Origin: an uncultured Bacteroides sp.
GTDB taxonomy: Bacteria; Bacteroidota; Bacteroidia; Bacteroidales; Bacteroidaceae
NCBI GenBank assembly: GCA_947071285.1
Contig: CAMTFK010000062.1
Coordinates: 1 to 21,483 of the forward strand
DNA: 21,483 nt
Reading direction: 5' to 3'
The position numbers and the translations under genes are program-made. Numbering within the stretch: position 1 is the stretch's first letter; each line of letters opens with the position of its first letter. The notes under the pieces are model-generated. The model had not been told where the DNA came from. It ran no database searches and was given only the letters and a program-made list of their open reading frames with translations. Positions 7,258-15,473 of this stretch are shown in pieces.

Positions 7258-10200
7258 TGCTCTTTTTTAGTATGTAGATGGTATTCGATGTGTATTTGTC
7301 ATTCCGAATGGTTTCTACTTTCATACCACATTCCCGGGCTATACTCAGAATTTGATCTTCGGAAGTGAAACAGAGTGCTTCCGTGGTTCGGTTAAAGTTT
7401 ACAATTTGGGTAGAAAGTACTTCTGTGAGGCGGGTCAACCGGTGTTTATGGGTATCGGCGGTATTTCCGTCACGTACGATAATTATTCCTCCGGGACGGA
7501 GTAGGGCGGCACATTTCACTAATAAGTCATGTTGATGCTGATAATTCATATAATGCAATATGTCATTCAGGATAAACACATCGCTTTCCGGAAACTCGTA
7601 AGCTGATGCATCGGCATGTTCAAAGCGGAGATTTTCACCGCGAAGCCAGCCATGTTGTGCAATGGCTATCTTATCTTCATCATAGTCAATCCCTAATATT
7701 TGTCTTTCTTTGGATATCATGGACAGCATGTAACACAAAGGGCCGAGCCCGCAACCGATATCCGTAATTTGTCCTCTCATCGGAATCAGTTGATTGAACA
7801 GTTGATAATTCTGTTCCATCTTCACTTTGATGCGGATGTACCATTCGATGATGGGACCTTTATAGATATAATTCAAGACTAAAGTTTCATAAAATGCGGG
7901 ATTCGCTGGTGTATTCTTTTCCAGGCAGATACGGGCATACTCTTCTTTCATATAAGAAGAAATACGTTTGGTGCGTTCCTGGTAAGTCGTTCCGAACGAA
8001 TAGTCATTGTAAGGGATACGGGGCAATACTTTAGAGAAGATAATGCCTTTGCGGATGTAGAAAGGTTGAGCTTTGGCGATAATCTTTCCGTTCCCATATA
8101 AAAGGATAGGAATAATATCCAGTTGGAGGGTTTCCGATAAGTAGAAAGCTCCTTTGTGGAAACGTTTCATCTTGCCGTCATAAGTTCGGGTTCCTTCCGG
8201 GAAGATGGCAATGGAATACCCTTCTCTAACTTTTTCACGCATCCGTTCCACACAAAGCTCATATCCTTCGTCCACTTGGAAGAAGCCTGCGTACCGGATA
8301 ACCTTTCCGAATACCGGAGAATTCCATACCCAGTGATTGGTAATCATGATGATCTTCGGAGAGAAAGATAATAATTCCAGAATATCAATGAAAGACTGGT
8401 GGTTGGCTATTATAATAGCTGGTTTCCTGAATGTCTCTCCGGTTGCGTTGATATGTTCTTTACGTACGAATGTTGCTACTGCCAATATTCCTTTGCAAGT
8501 GATATTGATAATCCGGCAAACGAACTGTTGCTTACAGGTGCGGCGTACCGGAATGAAGTATAATAAGAAAATGAGAACTCTCAGGATGATGCATCCTATA
8601 ACAAAGAGCATGAAAAGAATAATGGTACGGAGTAATCCTATCAGTGTGTATGGGGGTAATCCTTTAGAAGCCGGTTTGGCAATAAAGAACTGGAAAATGA
8701 TAGGCTGTATGGTGTAGGCCACTAATACAACGGTGGCCATTCCAAGAATAGAAATCAACGAAATGGATTGCAGGGCAGGATGTTTGGCAAATACTAAAGT
8801 TCCCATTCCTACAACGGCAGTGAATGCAGAGAAGAAAATGGCTGTTTTGTGAGAATTGAGAATTGTCTTTCCTGTGCGGTATTTGTTTTGAAGCCCGTCC
8901 ATGATGAAAATACTGAAGTCATCTCCAATGCCGAAAATAAAGGTGGAAAGAATGATATTGATGATATTGAATTCTATTCCCAAAATCCCCATTAATCCTA
9001 AAATAATCGTCCAACTGATAAGCATGGGCAGGAAACTTATCAGGGTCAGTTCTATACGCCCGTACGAAATTAACAATGCCAGGAATATAAGGAATGATGA
9101 AATATAAAGTATCAGGTAAAAGTCATTGTTAATGGCGGAAACCCATTGGTTGGTAAAATAGCTCCGGTCGAAAACAACGACATCAGTGTCATTCTTGAAT
9201 TGCTGATATACCTCCTCTTTATTATCGTCACTGATGCGTACTTGGGTGACGAGCATAGTGATGGAGTCGGCACTCGTTTGCCATTCGTTCAGTAAAGTGG
9301 TGGCAACACTATTCGTATCATCCTGATAATCGTAGAGTTGAAAGGGATGCTCTAACCACTGGTAAAATGCATCGAAGCTACCTTCCCGGAAATGATAAGT
9401 GCGGGCGGCATCTTCTATATATTTACGAATAGCTGATATTTTTCCCGGCTCTCTCCAATATCGGTTCCATTGCTCCAGCCGCTTTTGCTGTTCTTCCGGT
9501 GAGATGAGGAACTGTTCGGCAGAGGCATATGCTTTGATAAGTCCCTGGTCTTTAAAGGTCGACAGATGGCGGTTGGTGTTTGCATAGCGTTGCAGGGCTT
9601 CGGGCATGTTTTTGCCTACACTGACAAAGAGAACAGTTTTCTCTTGAGTGTTGAAAAGCTGCTCCAGTTTGGCTTCTGCTTGTTTTAGGTGTTGAGGCTC
9701 GTAATTGAGGCTCATCATATCTTCGTTGAACCGGACCTTTTGTGAAGTAAACAGGCTGACCAGTGTAATGACTACGATGCTCCCCACCAGCCATTTGTTT
9801 TTTTCATACGGATAGGCATTAATCTTTTCGATGAATCGTAATACTCTGCCTTGTTTCACGTCGGCTTGCCCTTTCAGAAAATGCGGAAGGTAGATGAGGC
9901 AGAAAAGGGTAGTGCCGATAAGTGCCAGGGAGGCAAACAATCCAAAATCCCGTAAAAGTTCGGAAGTCGTGAAAGTGAGTCCGAAGAATGCACCGATAGT
10001 AGTGAAACTGCCTACTGTAAGCGGATAGGTTATTTCTTTAATTAACTGCTGGACGGTGGAAACATGGTTCTGATGTGCCAGCATATGTATGGAGTAACTC
10101 AATGCAATACCCAGAATGGCCGACCCGGCACCTACGGCTATTGCAGAAATATATCCTTGAATGAAATAGATCAGGCATAAAGCAAACAGACCACCGAATA

Positions 10201-11107
10201 AAACCGGGGTGACAATAAGGGGAATAGACTTTTTGTGCTTGAATACTAACGAGATAAAAACAATGATAATCAGCAGTGCAATCGAAGAAGTGATGATAGT
10301 ATCTTTCTTTATTTGCCGTGCGTTGTAAACCCCTACCGAAGGACCTCCGAAATAAGAGGCACTGATTGAGGGGTATTCTTTTTGAATCTGTTGTAATTCG
10401 TCTTCAAGTATCCGGATAAGCTTGTCGTTTTCACCTGTACTTCCTGTTCCAAATACCGGCGTTACAAACATTAGCAAAGTGTTGCCGTCTTTCGAAAAGA
10501 TATGCCCGTTATTGATTTCGTAGTTGGTTTCCAACTGAAAATCCTGCAAGTGTTTTAAGATGTTATTCCCAAGTCCTAACGGGTCTCTTTGTATATAACT
10601 TCTCAGTGCTATACCTGCGGGAGAGAGAAGGTTGGTGTAATTCCTCCGCATAGCGGTTTCTATCCCTTCCTGCGTCAGAAGTGAATCAAAATGTTGGTAG
10701 TCTTTCTCTGTTAGAAACAGAGGAAGGTTATCATAAACAAAATTACCGGCTTTCTCAATGGTGGTTTCATCCACTTCTGAAAAGATGTTTTTAATCCAGG
10801 TTCGATTAGCTTCCTCTAACAGGTTTTGTTTAAGCTGGTCGCCTGCCTCTATCATCAATTCGGAAGTTGCTGTAGAGTCTATGGGAGAGATTAGAAGGAT
10901 AATCTTATCCTTTATCTTCAGATTATCAAATACCTTAGTGATATTTTGGCTGTTTTTCGTGTCGGGAAAGAAGCGCGTCACATTCTCTTCAAACCTGACT
11001 TGATAAGCGAAGTACCCCATAAAGAGGACACAGACACAGAGTGACAAATAGAAGAGGACTTTGTGTCTACTGAAATAATTATATAGTTTGATAAAGAATT
11101 GAGTCAT
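7244..11107 (-). CDS. Three-domain fusion: MMPL/RND exporter + PlsC-type acyltransferase + SAM methyltransferase
   Basis: This uninterrupted 1287-residue protein combines three functions. Residues 1 to about 840 form an MMPL-type exporter: a first membrane helix at 17-36, a periplasmic domain, a helix bundle at about 270-410, another helix near 436, a second periplasmic domain, and a second bundle at about 660-800. Helices near 825-865 lead into a 1-acylglycerol-3-phosphate acyltransferase domain. That domain carries the catalytic HX4D motif NHQSFID (H903, D908) and the substrate-binding FPEGTR (969-974). The last ~200 residues are a class I methyltransferase with motif I DIGCGLGPL starting at D1116 and LGIDYDED as motif II. 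Exporter genes of this kind occur in aryl-polyene and flexirubin clusters. Here the enzyme domains are cytoplasmic attachments that could acylate and methylate cargo at the point of export. The ATG overlaps the upstream stop by 4 bases. Confidence 0.9.
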   Translation of the reverse strand: MTQFFIKLYNYFSRHKVLFYLSLCVCVLFMGYFAYQVRFEENVTRFFPDTKNSQNITKVFDNLKIKDKIILLISPIDSTATSELMIEAGDQLKQNLLEEANRTWIKNIFSEVDETTIEKAGNFVYDNLPLFLTEKDYQHFDSLLTQEGIETAMRRNYTNLLSPAGIALRSYIQRDPLGLGNNILKHLQDFQLETNYEINNGHIFSKDGNTLLMFVTPVFGTGSTGENDKLIRILEDELQQIQKEYPSISASYFGGPSVGVYNARQIKKDTIITSSIALLIIIVFISLVFKHKKSIPLIVTPVLFGGLFALCLIYFIQGYISAIAVGAGSAILGIALSYSIHMLAHQNHVSTVQQLIKEITYPLTVGSFTTIGAFFGLTFTTSELLRDFGLFASLALIGTTLFCLIYLPHFLKGQADVKQGRVLRFIEKINAYPYEKNKWLVGSIVVITLVSLFTSQKVRFNEDMMSLNYEPQHLKQAEAKLEQLFNTQEKTVLFVSVGKNMPEALQRYANTNRHLSTFKDQGLIKAYASAEQFLISPEEQQKRLEQWNRYWREPGKISAIRKYIEDAARTYHFREGSFDAFYQWLEHPFQLYDYQDDTNSVATTLLNEWQTSADSITMLVTQVRISDDNKEEVYQQFKNDTDVVVFDRSYFTNQWVSAINNDFYLILYISSFLIFLALLISYGRIELTLISFLPMLISWTIILGLMGILGIEFNIINIILSTFIFGIGDDFSIFIMDGLQNKYRTGKTILNSHKTAIFFSAFTAVVGMGTLVFAKHPALQSISLISILGMATVVLVAYTIQPIIFQFFIAKPASKGLPPYTLIGLLRTIILFMLFVIGCIILRVLIFLLYFIPVRRTCKQQFVCRIINITCKGILAVATFVRKEHINATGETFRKPAIIIANHQSFIDILELLSFSPKIIMITNHWVWNSPVFGKVIRYAGFFQVDEGYELCVERMREKVREGYSIAIFPEGTRTYDGKMKRFHKGAFYLSETLQLDIIPILLYGNGKIIAKAQPFYIRKGIIFSKVLPRIPYNDYSFGTTYQERTKRISSYMKEEYARICLEKNTPANPAFYETLVLNYIYKGPIIEWYIRIKVKMEQNYQLFNQLIPMRGQITDIGCGLGPLCYMLSMISKERQILGIDYDEDKIAIAQHGWLRGENLRFEHADASAYEFPESDVFILNDILHYMNYQHQHDLLVKCAALLRPGGIIIVRDGNTADTHKHRLTRLTEVLSTQIVNFNRTTEALCFTSEDQILSIARECGMKVETIRNDKYTSNTIYILKKSNEHE

Positions 11108-12300
11108 GCTGTTCTGGACCTTCTGTATATGCTAAGCAGGCTGATAGCAATAATACCTGCTAATATACTACAAGCGGTTGCAAAGATAACACTTCCAATT
11201 AAATATTGCTCTAAAACTGATTTCACATTTTCAAATGAAATATCAGTAAGGTGAAGTTCTACCGGTCTGCCCAAGGCCTTACACCCTGTCAGATAACTGC
11301 CATACAGCAGGAAAGGAATCATGGGAGGGATACTGATATTGGCGGCTACAATGGCTATCACTTTATTGAGTTTGAGCAAATGGGCTAAAAAAAGTGTGGC
11401 GAGCATTTGGTATCCCCAAATGGGAACTATTCCCATAAAAACACCCAGCATGATGGCATAAGTGATTTTCAGGTTTGATTCATTGGAATGAGTAATGTGG
11501 GTATGGAAAAATTTCCGGCAGTTGTTCCAGGTTAGTTTCCGGAAGAAGTTACGCGGATATATCCAGAGGAAAGCGATGAATACTAATAGGGTATTCAATA
11601 TACTGATGCGGGTGAAATCCTGGAAAGGACGGAAATGCGAAATACGTTTTTCCTGAGGCGGGTAATATACATGTATAGGTATGTTTCGAACTGTGGTTCC
11701 TCTCCATGCGGCAAAGACCAGTGCTTCGAGTTCAAATTCATATTTGGCAGTATAGTAGAATCTCTGAACGTTGATTTTATGTAACGGATAGAGCCGGTAA
11801 CCCGATTGAGTATCTTGAAGCTTTATTCCGGTTTCAAGTTTAAACCAGAAATTGGAGAACTTATTGGCAAATGTGTTCTTACCTGGCATATTGTCCGAAG
11901 TCAGGTTGCGGGCACCTACTAATAAGGTATCCGGTTCCTTTTCTATTTCTTCAATGAATATGGGAATATCCGACGCAAAATGCTGTCCGTCCGAATCGAT
12001 AGTGATGGCATATCGGTATCCGGCTTCTTTGGCTTGTTTCAATCCGTTTTTCAAGGCTGTTCCTTTTCCCTTATTAGTGGGGTGGGTGATGACGCTTAGG
12101 TTTGGATAGTCTTCCAGAAGGACAGGGGTATTATCGGTGGAGCCGTCATTGACAACAATGATATTTTCCGTGTAGAAGAGTACATCTTCAATCACAGTAG
12201 CCAGTGTCGTCCCGTTATTGTAGGTAGGTATAATCACTACAATTCCAAGTTGCCCGGCTTTTTCATGCCATTGTTCCGCGTTACATTCCTCTATGTTCAT
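11104..12300 (-). CDS. GT2 glycosyltransferase with C-terminal DUF2062 membrane domain
   Basis: This is a 398-residue protein when started at ATG 12300, which overlaps the upstream TGA as ATGA. That is the coupling pattern seen throughout this operon. A start 11 codons further upstream (12333) is possible but would overlap by 37 bases. The N-terminal ~220 residues form a GT-A glycosyltransferase fold: VVIIPTYNN, NDGSTD (D52) and the metal-binding IDSDGQH (D102, D104). The C-terminal third is hydrophobic and matches DUF2062 in pattern (ITYAIMLGVFMGIVPIWGYQ, then helices). GT2-DUF2062 fusions recur in aryl-polyene/flexirubin-type clusters. They would transfer a sugar from a nucleotide or polyprenyl donor at the inner membrane, possibly to the polyene or its lipid carrier. 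The sugar and acceptor are unknown. Confidence 0.87.
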   Translation of the reverse strand: MNIEECNAEQWHEKAGQLGIVVIIPTYNNGTTLATVIEDVLFYTENIIVVNDGSTDNTPVLLEDYPNLSVITHPTNKGKGTALKNGLKQAKEAGYRYAITIDSDGQHFASDIPIFIEEIEKEPDTLLVGARNLTSDNMPGKNTFANKFSNFWFKLETGIKLQDTQSGYRLYPLHKINVQRFYYTAKYEFELEALVFAAWRGTTVRNIPIHVYYPPQEKRISHFRPFQDFTRISILNTLLVFIAFLWIYPRNFFRKLTWNNCRKFFHTHITHSNESNLKITYAIMLGVFMGIVPIWGYQMLATLFLAHLLKLNKVIAIVAANISIPPMIPFLLYGSYLTGCKALGRPVELHLTDISFENVKSVLEQYLIGSVIFATACSILAGIIAISLLSIYRRSRTA

Positions 12301-12674
12301 TTGTCGATTAATTGCGCTTTTAACTTGATACAAATATCTTTTGAAGATGCACCTTCAACCAGAACCAAGAGGGTATCTGTCTCATTTCTCTTTATCGTAA
12401 TTGAGAATTTCAATTCAGGTGTTTCATTCGGATTAATGGCTGAGAGGAACTTGCACGATGCTATTTGCTTATATTGCAAAGGAGCTTGGTGTATTTTCTC
12501 TAAGCATTCCTTTATTATTTGTAGCATGCAGACTCCCGGAACCACAGGCTGTTGTGGAAAGTGTCCGGCGTAGACAGGATGTTGTGGGTTGAGCATGACC
12601 CGCACCATCCAATCTGTTTCATTAATATTCTCAGATTGTGTGATATGATAGAAATTAGAAAGAAGTTCAGCCAT
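12297..12674 (-). CDS. Hotdog 3-hydroxyacyl-ACP dehydratase-like protein with GHFP histidine (ApeI-like)
   Basis: This 125-residue single hotdog domain contains the FabZ/FabA active-site loop: HPVYAGHFPQQPVVPGV, with H38 as the predicted catalytic histidine. In FabZ the second catalytic residue is a glutamate four positions after PGV, in a helix (LxxEAxAQ). Here the equivalent position is Q52 (CMLQIIKE), and the next acidic residue, E56, is one helical turn further on. The protein may therefore need a partner to complete its active site. A second hotdog protein in the same operon (19066-19500) keeps the glutamate and lacks the histidine. In aryl-polyene systems two such dehydratase subunits, ApeI and ApeP, act as a complex. 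The start follows the lipoprotein stop by 1 base, and the end overlaps the glycosyltransferase start. Confidence 0.82.
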   Translation of the reverse strand: MAELLSNFYHITQSENINETDWMVRVMLNPQHPVYAGHFPQQPVVPGVCMLQIIKECLEKIHQAPLQYKQIASCKFLSAINPNETPELKFSITIKRNETDTLLVLVEGASSKDICIKLKAQLIDK

Positions 12675-12675
12675 A

Positions 12676-13227
12676 TTAATCTTGTTTCTCTTTTAGTTTA
12701 TCCAATTGTATACTTAGCCGCAGCCAGGGATGTTTTATTTTTATCTGTTCAGGATGTCCTGATACGAACTCTGACAGGTAGAATACTGATTTACCGAACC
12801 CGCTGCCTGTGACTCTTTTTTCAAAGGTACTGTTTTTCTTTTTGATACGGATATTCTTCCCGTTTAAAAATAAATTCTTGAAGTCTGTTTCCAATAATTG
12901 CAGTATTTTCTTTTTCTTCATAGGTTCTATGCAACTATTGACTTGGAATTCTTCGTTGCGAAGTGAGAAGTCAAAAAGGCTGAGTCCGAAGTAGGTGGAC
13001 GCTAGTATTCTTATTTCATTATCCGGAAGTTCCCTCACAATCAGCATTCCACTGAAATGATGCTTCATGAAATCGAGTTGCATATTATATTTCTGCGAAA
13101 ATTCTTGGGCACGGATGATGGGGGCCGAATGAACATAGGCATCTCCTTCCACTACCTTTGGGGAAGCACAGGAAGTGAGCAGACACAGCACACAAACCAG
13201 ATTAGCGAGTAGAAAACTTGGTTTCAT
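12676..13227 (-). CDS. Outer-membrane lipoprotein, possibly LolB-like or DUF3261-like
   Basis: This 183-residue protein begins with a lipoprotein signal peptide (MKPSFLLANLVCVLCLLTSC), with lipobox LLTSC and acylated cysteine C20 followed by ASPK. The mature part is small and mixed: FSGMLIVRELPDNEIRILA, then LSLFDFSLRNEEF. These strands recall the half-barrel of LolA/LolB proteins, and the family position matches the DUF3261-type lipoproteins found beside LolA-like genes in aryl-polyene clusters. It lies directly after the LolA-like gene and overlaps it by 26 bases, so a carrier-receptor pair is a natural reading. A Shine-Dalgarno-like TGAAAG precedes the ATG. The lipoprotein call is secure; the receptor role is inferred from context and fold impression only. 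Confidence 0.75.
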   Translation of the reverse strand: MKPSFLLANLVCVLCLLTSCASPKVVEGDAYVHSAPIIRAQEFSQKYNMQLDFMKHHFSGMLIVRELPDNEIRILASTYFGLSLFDFSLRNEEFQVNSCIEPMKKKKILQLLETDFKNLFLNGKNIRIKKKNSTFEKRVTGSGFGKSVFYLSEFVSGHPEQIKIKHPWLRLSIQLDKLKEKQD

Positions 13228-13834
13228 CTTTCAGTGCATTAAAGCTTTTGTTATAGAACTCATATTCCGTATAATTGGTAGCAGTCTCCGAAAGACGCAA
13301 TTTGTAGACTGACATATCTTTTTTATCCAGATATATTTCAATTCCCGAAATATAGGCTTGTATGGCTTTATTGACTGGCTTAATCTTCACCATATAGTAT
13401 AGGGTATTCTCAAAATATTCTAGTTTATAGTCGGAAGACATTTTGCTGAGGTCACCTATCATACATGCTGTGAGCATATCTTGCATCTGGTTCATCATTT
13501 TATTGGCACTTAAACTCATGGTGCTCTTTTTACCGTCCGCCACAATTTTAAGGCGTGAATCGTTTATCACGATTAAGTAGTTTACAGGTTGGGCATATTC
13601 CATGCGTATCTTACCGCTCTTCTGATAATAGAATTTTCCTTTGGAAGTGACCTTCTCGTCCAGAATATCCAGATACTTCACCTGTGTGAAATCGCTTTCG
13701 ATGGCTTGTATGGTTTGTGCCTCTTTTGCCAGACGATTTTCAAAATCCTGAGTCTGGATTAGTCTTTTCATCGTCTGGGCATGGCCATAGGAAATTCCCA
13801 GTGTTATCAATAGTGTTATAAGTATTGCTCTCAT
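13202..13834 (-). CDS. LolA-like periplasmic lipid/lipoprotein carrier
   Basis: This 210-residue protein has a signal peptide (MRAILITLLITLGISYGHAQ, cut near HA-Q). The mature part follows the LolA pattern: a leading helix (LIQTQDFENRLAKEAQTIQA), IESDFTQVKYLDILDEKVTS, KGKFYYQKSGKIRMEYAQP, and YLIVINDSRLKIVADGK. These form the half-open beta-barrel that binds acyl chains. A distinct paralogue, rather than the housekeeping LolA, is expected because it sits in the biosynthetic operon next to the MMPL exporter and a lipoprotein. The likely job is to ferry a polyene lipid through the periplasm, by analogy with aryl-polyene clusters. It starts 12 bases after the deacetylase stop and overlaps the lipoprotein gene by 26 bases. 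Confidence 0.85.
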   Translation of the reverse strand: MRAILITLLITLGISYGHAQTMKRLIQTQDFENRLAKEAQTIQAIESDFTQVKYLDILDEKVTSKGKFYYQKSGKIRMEYAQPVNYLIVINDSRLKIVADGKKSTMSLSANKMMNQMQDMLTACMIGDLSKMSSDYKLEYFENTLYYMVKIKPVNKAIQAYISGIEIYLDKKDMSVYKLRLSETATNYTEYEFYNKSFNALKDETKFSTR

Positions 13835-13846
13835 AATGGTTTCTGA

Positions 13847-14515
13847 TTATAGCATCTTGTCCAGGCGGACAACTGTATATCCTTGTTCTTTAATTAAGTT
13901 AAGTATCTCTTTTAATAACAGGTCACTATCTGGCATCCGGTCGTGTAAGAGGATGATGGAACCGGGACACAACCTGTTTTGGATACGCTGCAAAACCTTC
14001 TCCTTGGAAGGATGCTGTGTATCGAATGTTCTGATATTCCAGCCGATGGGAGTATATCCTAGTATGTGGACAGCTTTTGCTATCGTAGGATTCGTGACTC
14101 CGAATGGCGGACGGAATAATTTGATTTTCTGCGAAGTTACTTGTTCTAATGCAGACTGGCAAGCTTGCAAGTCTTTTTTCATTCGCGACAGACTATATAA
14201 AGGAAAATGATTGGTATGGGTAAAAGAATGATTGCCAATCAGATGCCCATCATCAATTATTTGCCGTATCAAAGATTCATTGCCCTTCACTTTATGACCG
14301 ATACAAAAGAAGCAAGCAGGAATTTGCTGTTCTTTGAGAACATGCAATACTTTAGGGGTTTGTATCGGGTCCGGTCCGTCGTCAAAAGTGATGGCTACAA
14401 TTTTCTCTTCTGTCTGTTTCTTGCAAAACACCTTGAGATAGATGTTGGAGCGGATACTGCAAGAGGCGTAGACGAAGAAAATGACTATTAATATAATGAA
14501 ACCTTCTATTATCAT
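13847..14515 (-). CDS. Polysaccharide deacetylase (NodB / CE4 family), membrane-anchored
   Basis: This 222-residue protein has an N-terminal hydrophobic segment (about 3-19) that could be an uncleaved anchor. The NodB motifs are all present: TFDDGPD with D45/D46, HSFTH giving the metal ligands H96 and H100, RPPFG at 135-139, and a C-terminal LLHD with H191. CE4 enzymes remove N- or O-acetyl groups from amino sugars. Its place between chain-length-factor and LolA-like genes, close to a GT2 glycosyltransferase, suggests it deacetylates a sugar attached to the product or its carrier lipid, exposing an amine. Its ATG overlaps the upstream TGA (ATGA), which is the tight coupling expected of a cluster member. 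The acetylated substrate is unknown. Confidence 0.88.
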   Translation of the reverse strand: MIIEGFIILIVIFFVYASCSIRSNIYLKVFCKKQTEEKIVAITFDDGPDPIQTPKVLHVLKEQQIPACFFCIGHKVKGNESLIRQIIDDGHLIGNHSFTHTNHFPLYSLSRMKKDLQACQSALEQVTSQKIKLFRPPFGVTNPTIAKAVHILGYTPIGWNIRTFDTQHPSKEKVLQRIQNRLCPGSIILLHDRMPDSDLLLKEILNLIKEQGYTVVRLDKML

Positions 14516-15468
14516 TGTCTTTTCCGGATTAGAATAAGTGAATGATTAATGGAATGGTGGTGATTGTATATCAAGACTATTTGCCCTGAACTCTGGCTTT
14601 CTCCAAGGGCTTTAGCCACTTTCCATACAGAAAAAGAAGAAGCTGTAGGATATTCACCACATTCATCTTTAAAGGTTATGCATTTTGCTTTGGGAAACAG
14701 GTTGTTTTCTAAAGCAGTATATATGGCATCTTCATTTTTGTTTCCGTTTTTACCGGTGACGAACCAACTTATTTGTTCGGGACTTAACTGATTGTTTTGT
14801 AGGAAGCGATGAATCCTTTTAGCTATTTCCTGTGTGGAGTGTGCATGGATAAAGGTAGATACACCAATCAATTCTGCTAAAGTGGATTGGGTAACTTCTT
14901 TTCCCAACAGAAAGAACTGGGCACCTTCGCCTGCCTGTATGTCTCTTAACAGTCCCAACCGCTGTTGTATGACATAGCTGTTAGGTGTAATCTCATCCAT
15001 TGCCCCCACCAAAACATTTTCATCACCTTCCCGGATTCTCATCATGCCGTCCAATAGTGCACTTTCAAAGCTTAATCCCCGGTGCACATATGTCATGTTG
15101 TAGGCATGTATCTGGCAAAACAATGCAATTTGAGCTCCGATGGTATTGAAGGTCGACTGGATAAACGGCGTTGGATTCAGCAATTGTTCCTCGTTTTCAA
15201 TGATTGTATTCAGAAACCTCTCTGTATCTGCCAGGCATCCCAGTCCGGTAGCTGTGATGATTGCATCTACTTTTCCGGAAGGCAGCGCATTGATACATTC
15301 CAGACCGCAAGCAACCCCCATCTTAATAATGTGGCTCATGCGTCTTCTGAGTGCGGCATTGGTGATAATACTCTTATAATCCGGTTCATTGGCAGATAAA
15401 TAAGGATGTTTTTCAGAAACTGCATCCGCATGAATAGAGGCAATATGGTTGATATAAACAGGTTGCAT
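14512..15468 (-). CDS. Ketosynthase-like protein without active-site cysteine (chain-length-factor-like)
   Basis: This 318-residue protein resembles the thiolase-fold first half of beta-ketoacyl synthases. Recognisable stretches are KVDAIITATGLGCLADTERF, NPTPFIQSTFNTIGAQIA (99-116), and a strand with VLVGAMDE. Where ketosynthases have their nucleophile (TACSSA), this protein has VHRGLSFESAL, so the cysteine is absent. The HGTGT and GHTLGA histidine motifs are also missing from the short C-terminus. It is therefore probably a non-catalytic partner that sets chain length or shapes the heterodimer, as chain-length factors do in type II polyketide synthases. It is shorter than typical chain-length factors (about 400). 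It follows the catalytic ketosynthase by 5 bases and overlaps the deacetylase start, and it resembles the C-terminal part of the 16917-18641 ketosynthase. Confidence 0.8.
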   Translation of the reverse strand: MQPVYINHIASIHADAVSEKHPYLSANEPDYKSIITNAALRRRMSHIIKMGVACGLECINALPSGKVDAIITATGLGCLADTERFLNTIIENEEQLLNPTPFIQSTFNTIGAQIALFCQIHAYNMTYVHRGLSFESALLDGMMRIREGDENVLVGAMDEITPNSYVIQQRLGLLRDIQAGEGAQFFLLGKEVTQSTLAELIGVSTFIHAHSTQEIAKRIHRFLQNNQLSPEQISWFVTGKNGNKNEDAIYTALENNLFPKAKCITFKDECGEYPTASSFSVWKVAKALGESQSSGQIVLIYNHHHSINHSLILIRKRQ

Positions 15469-15473
15469 CGTTT

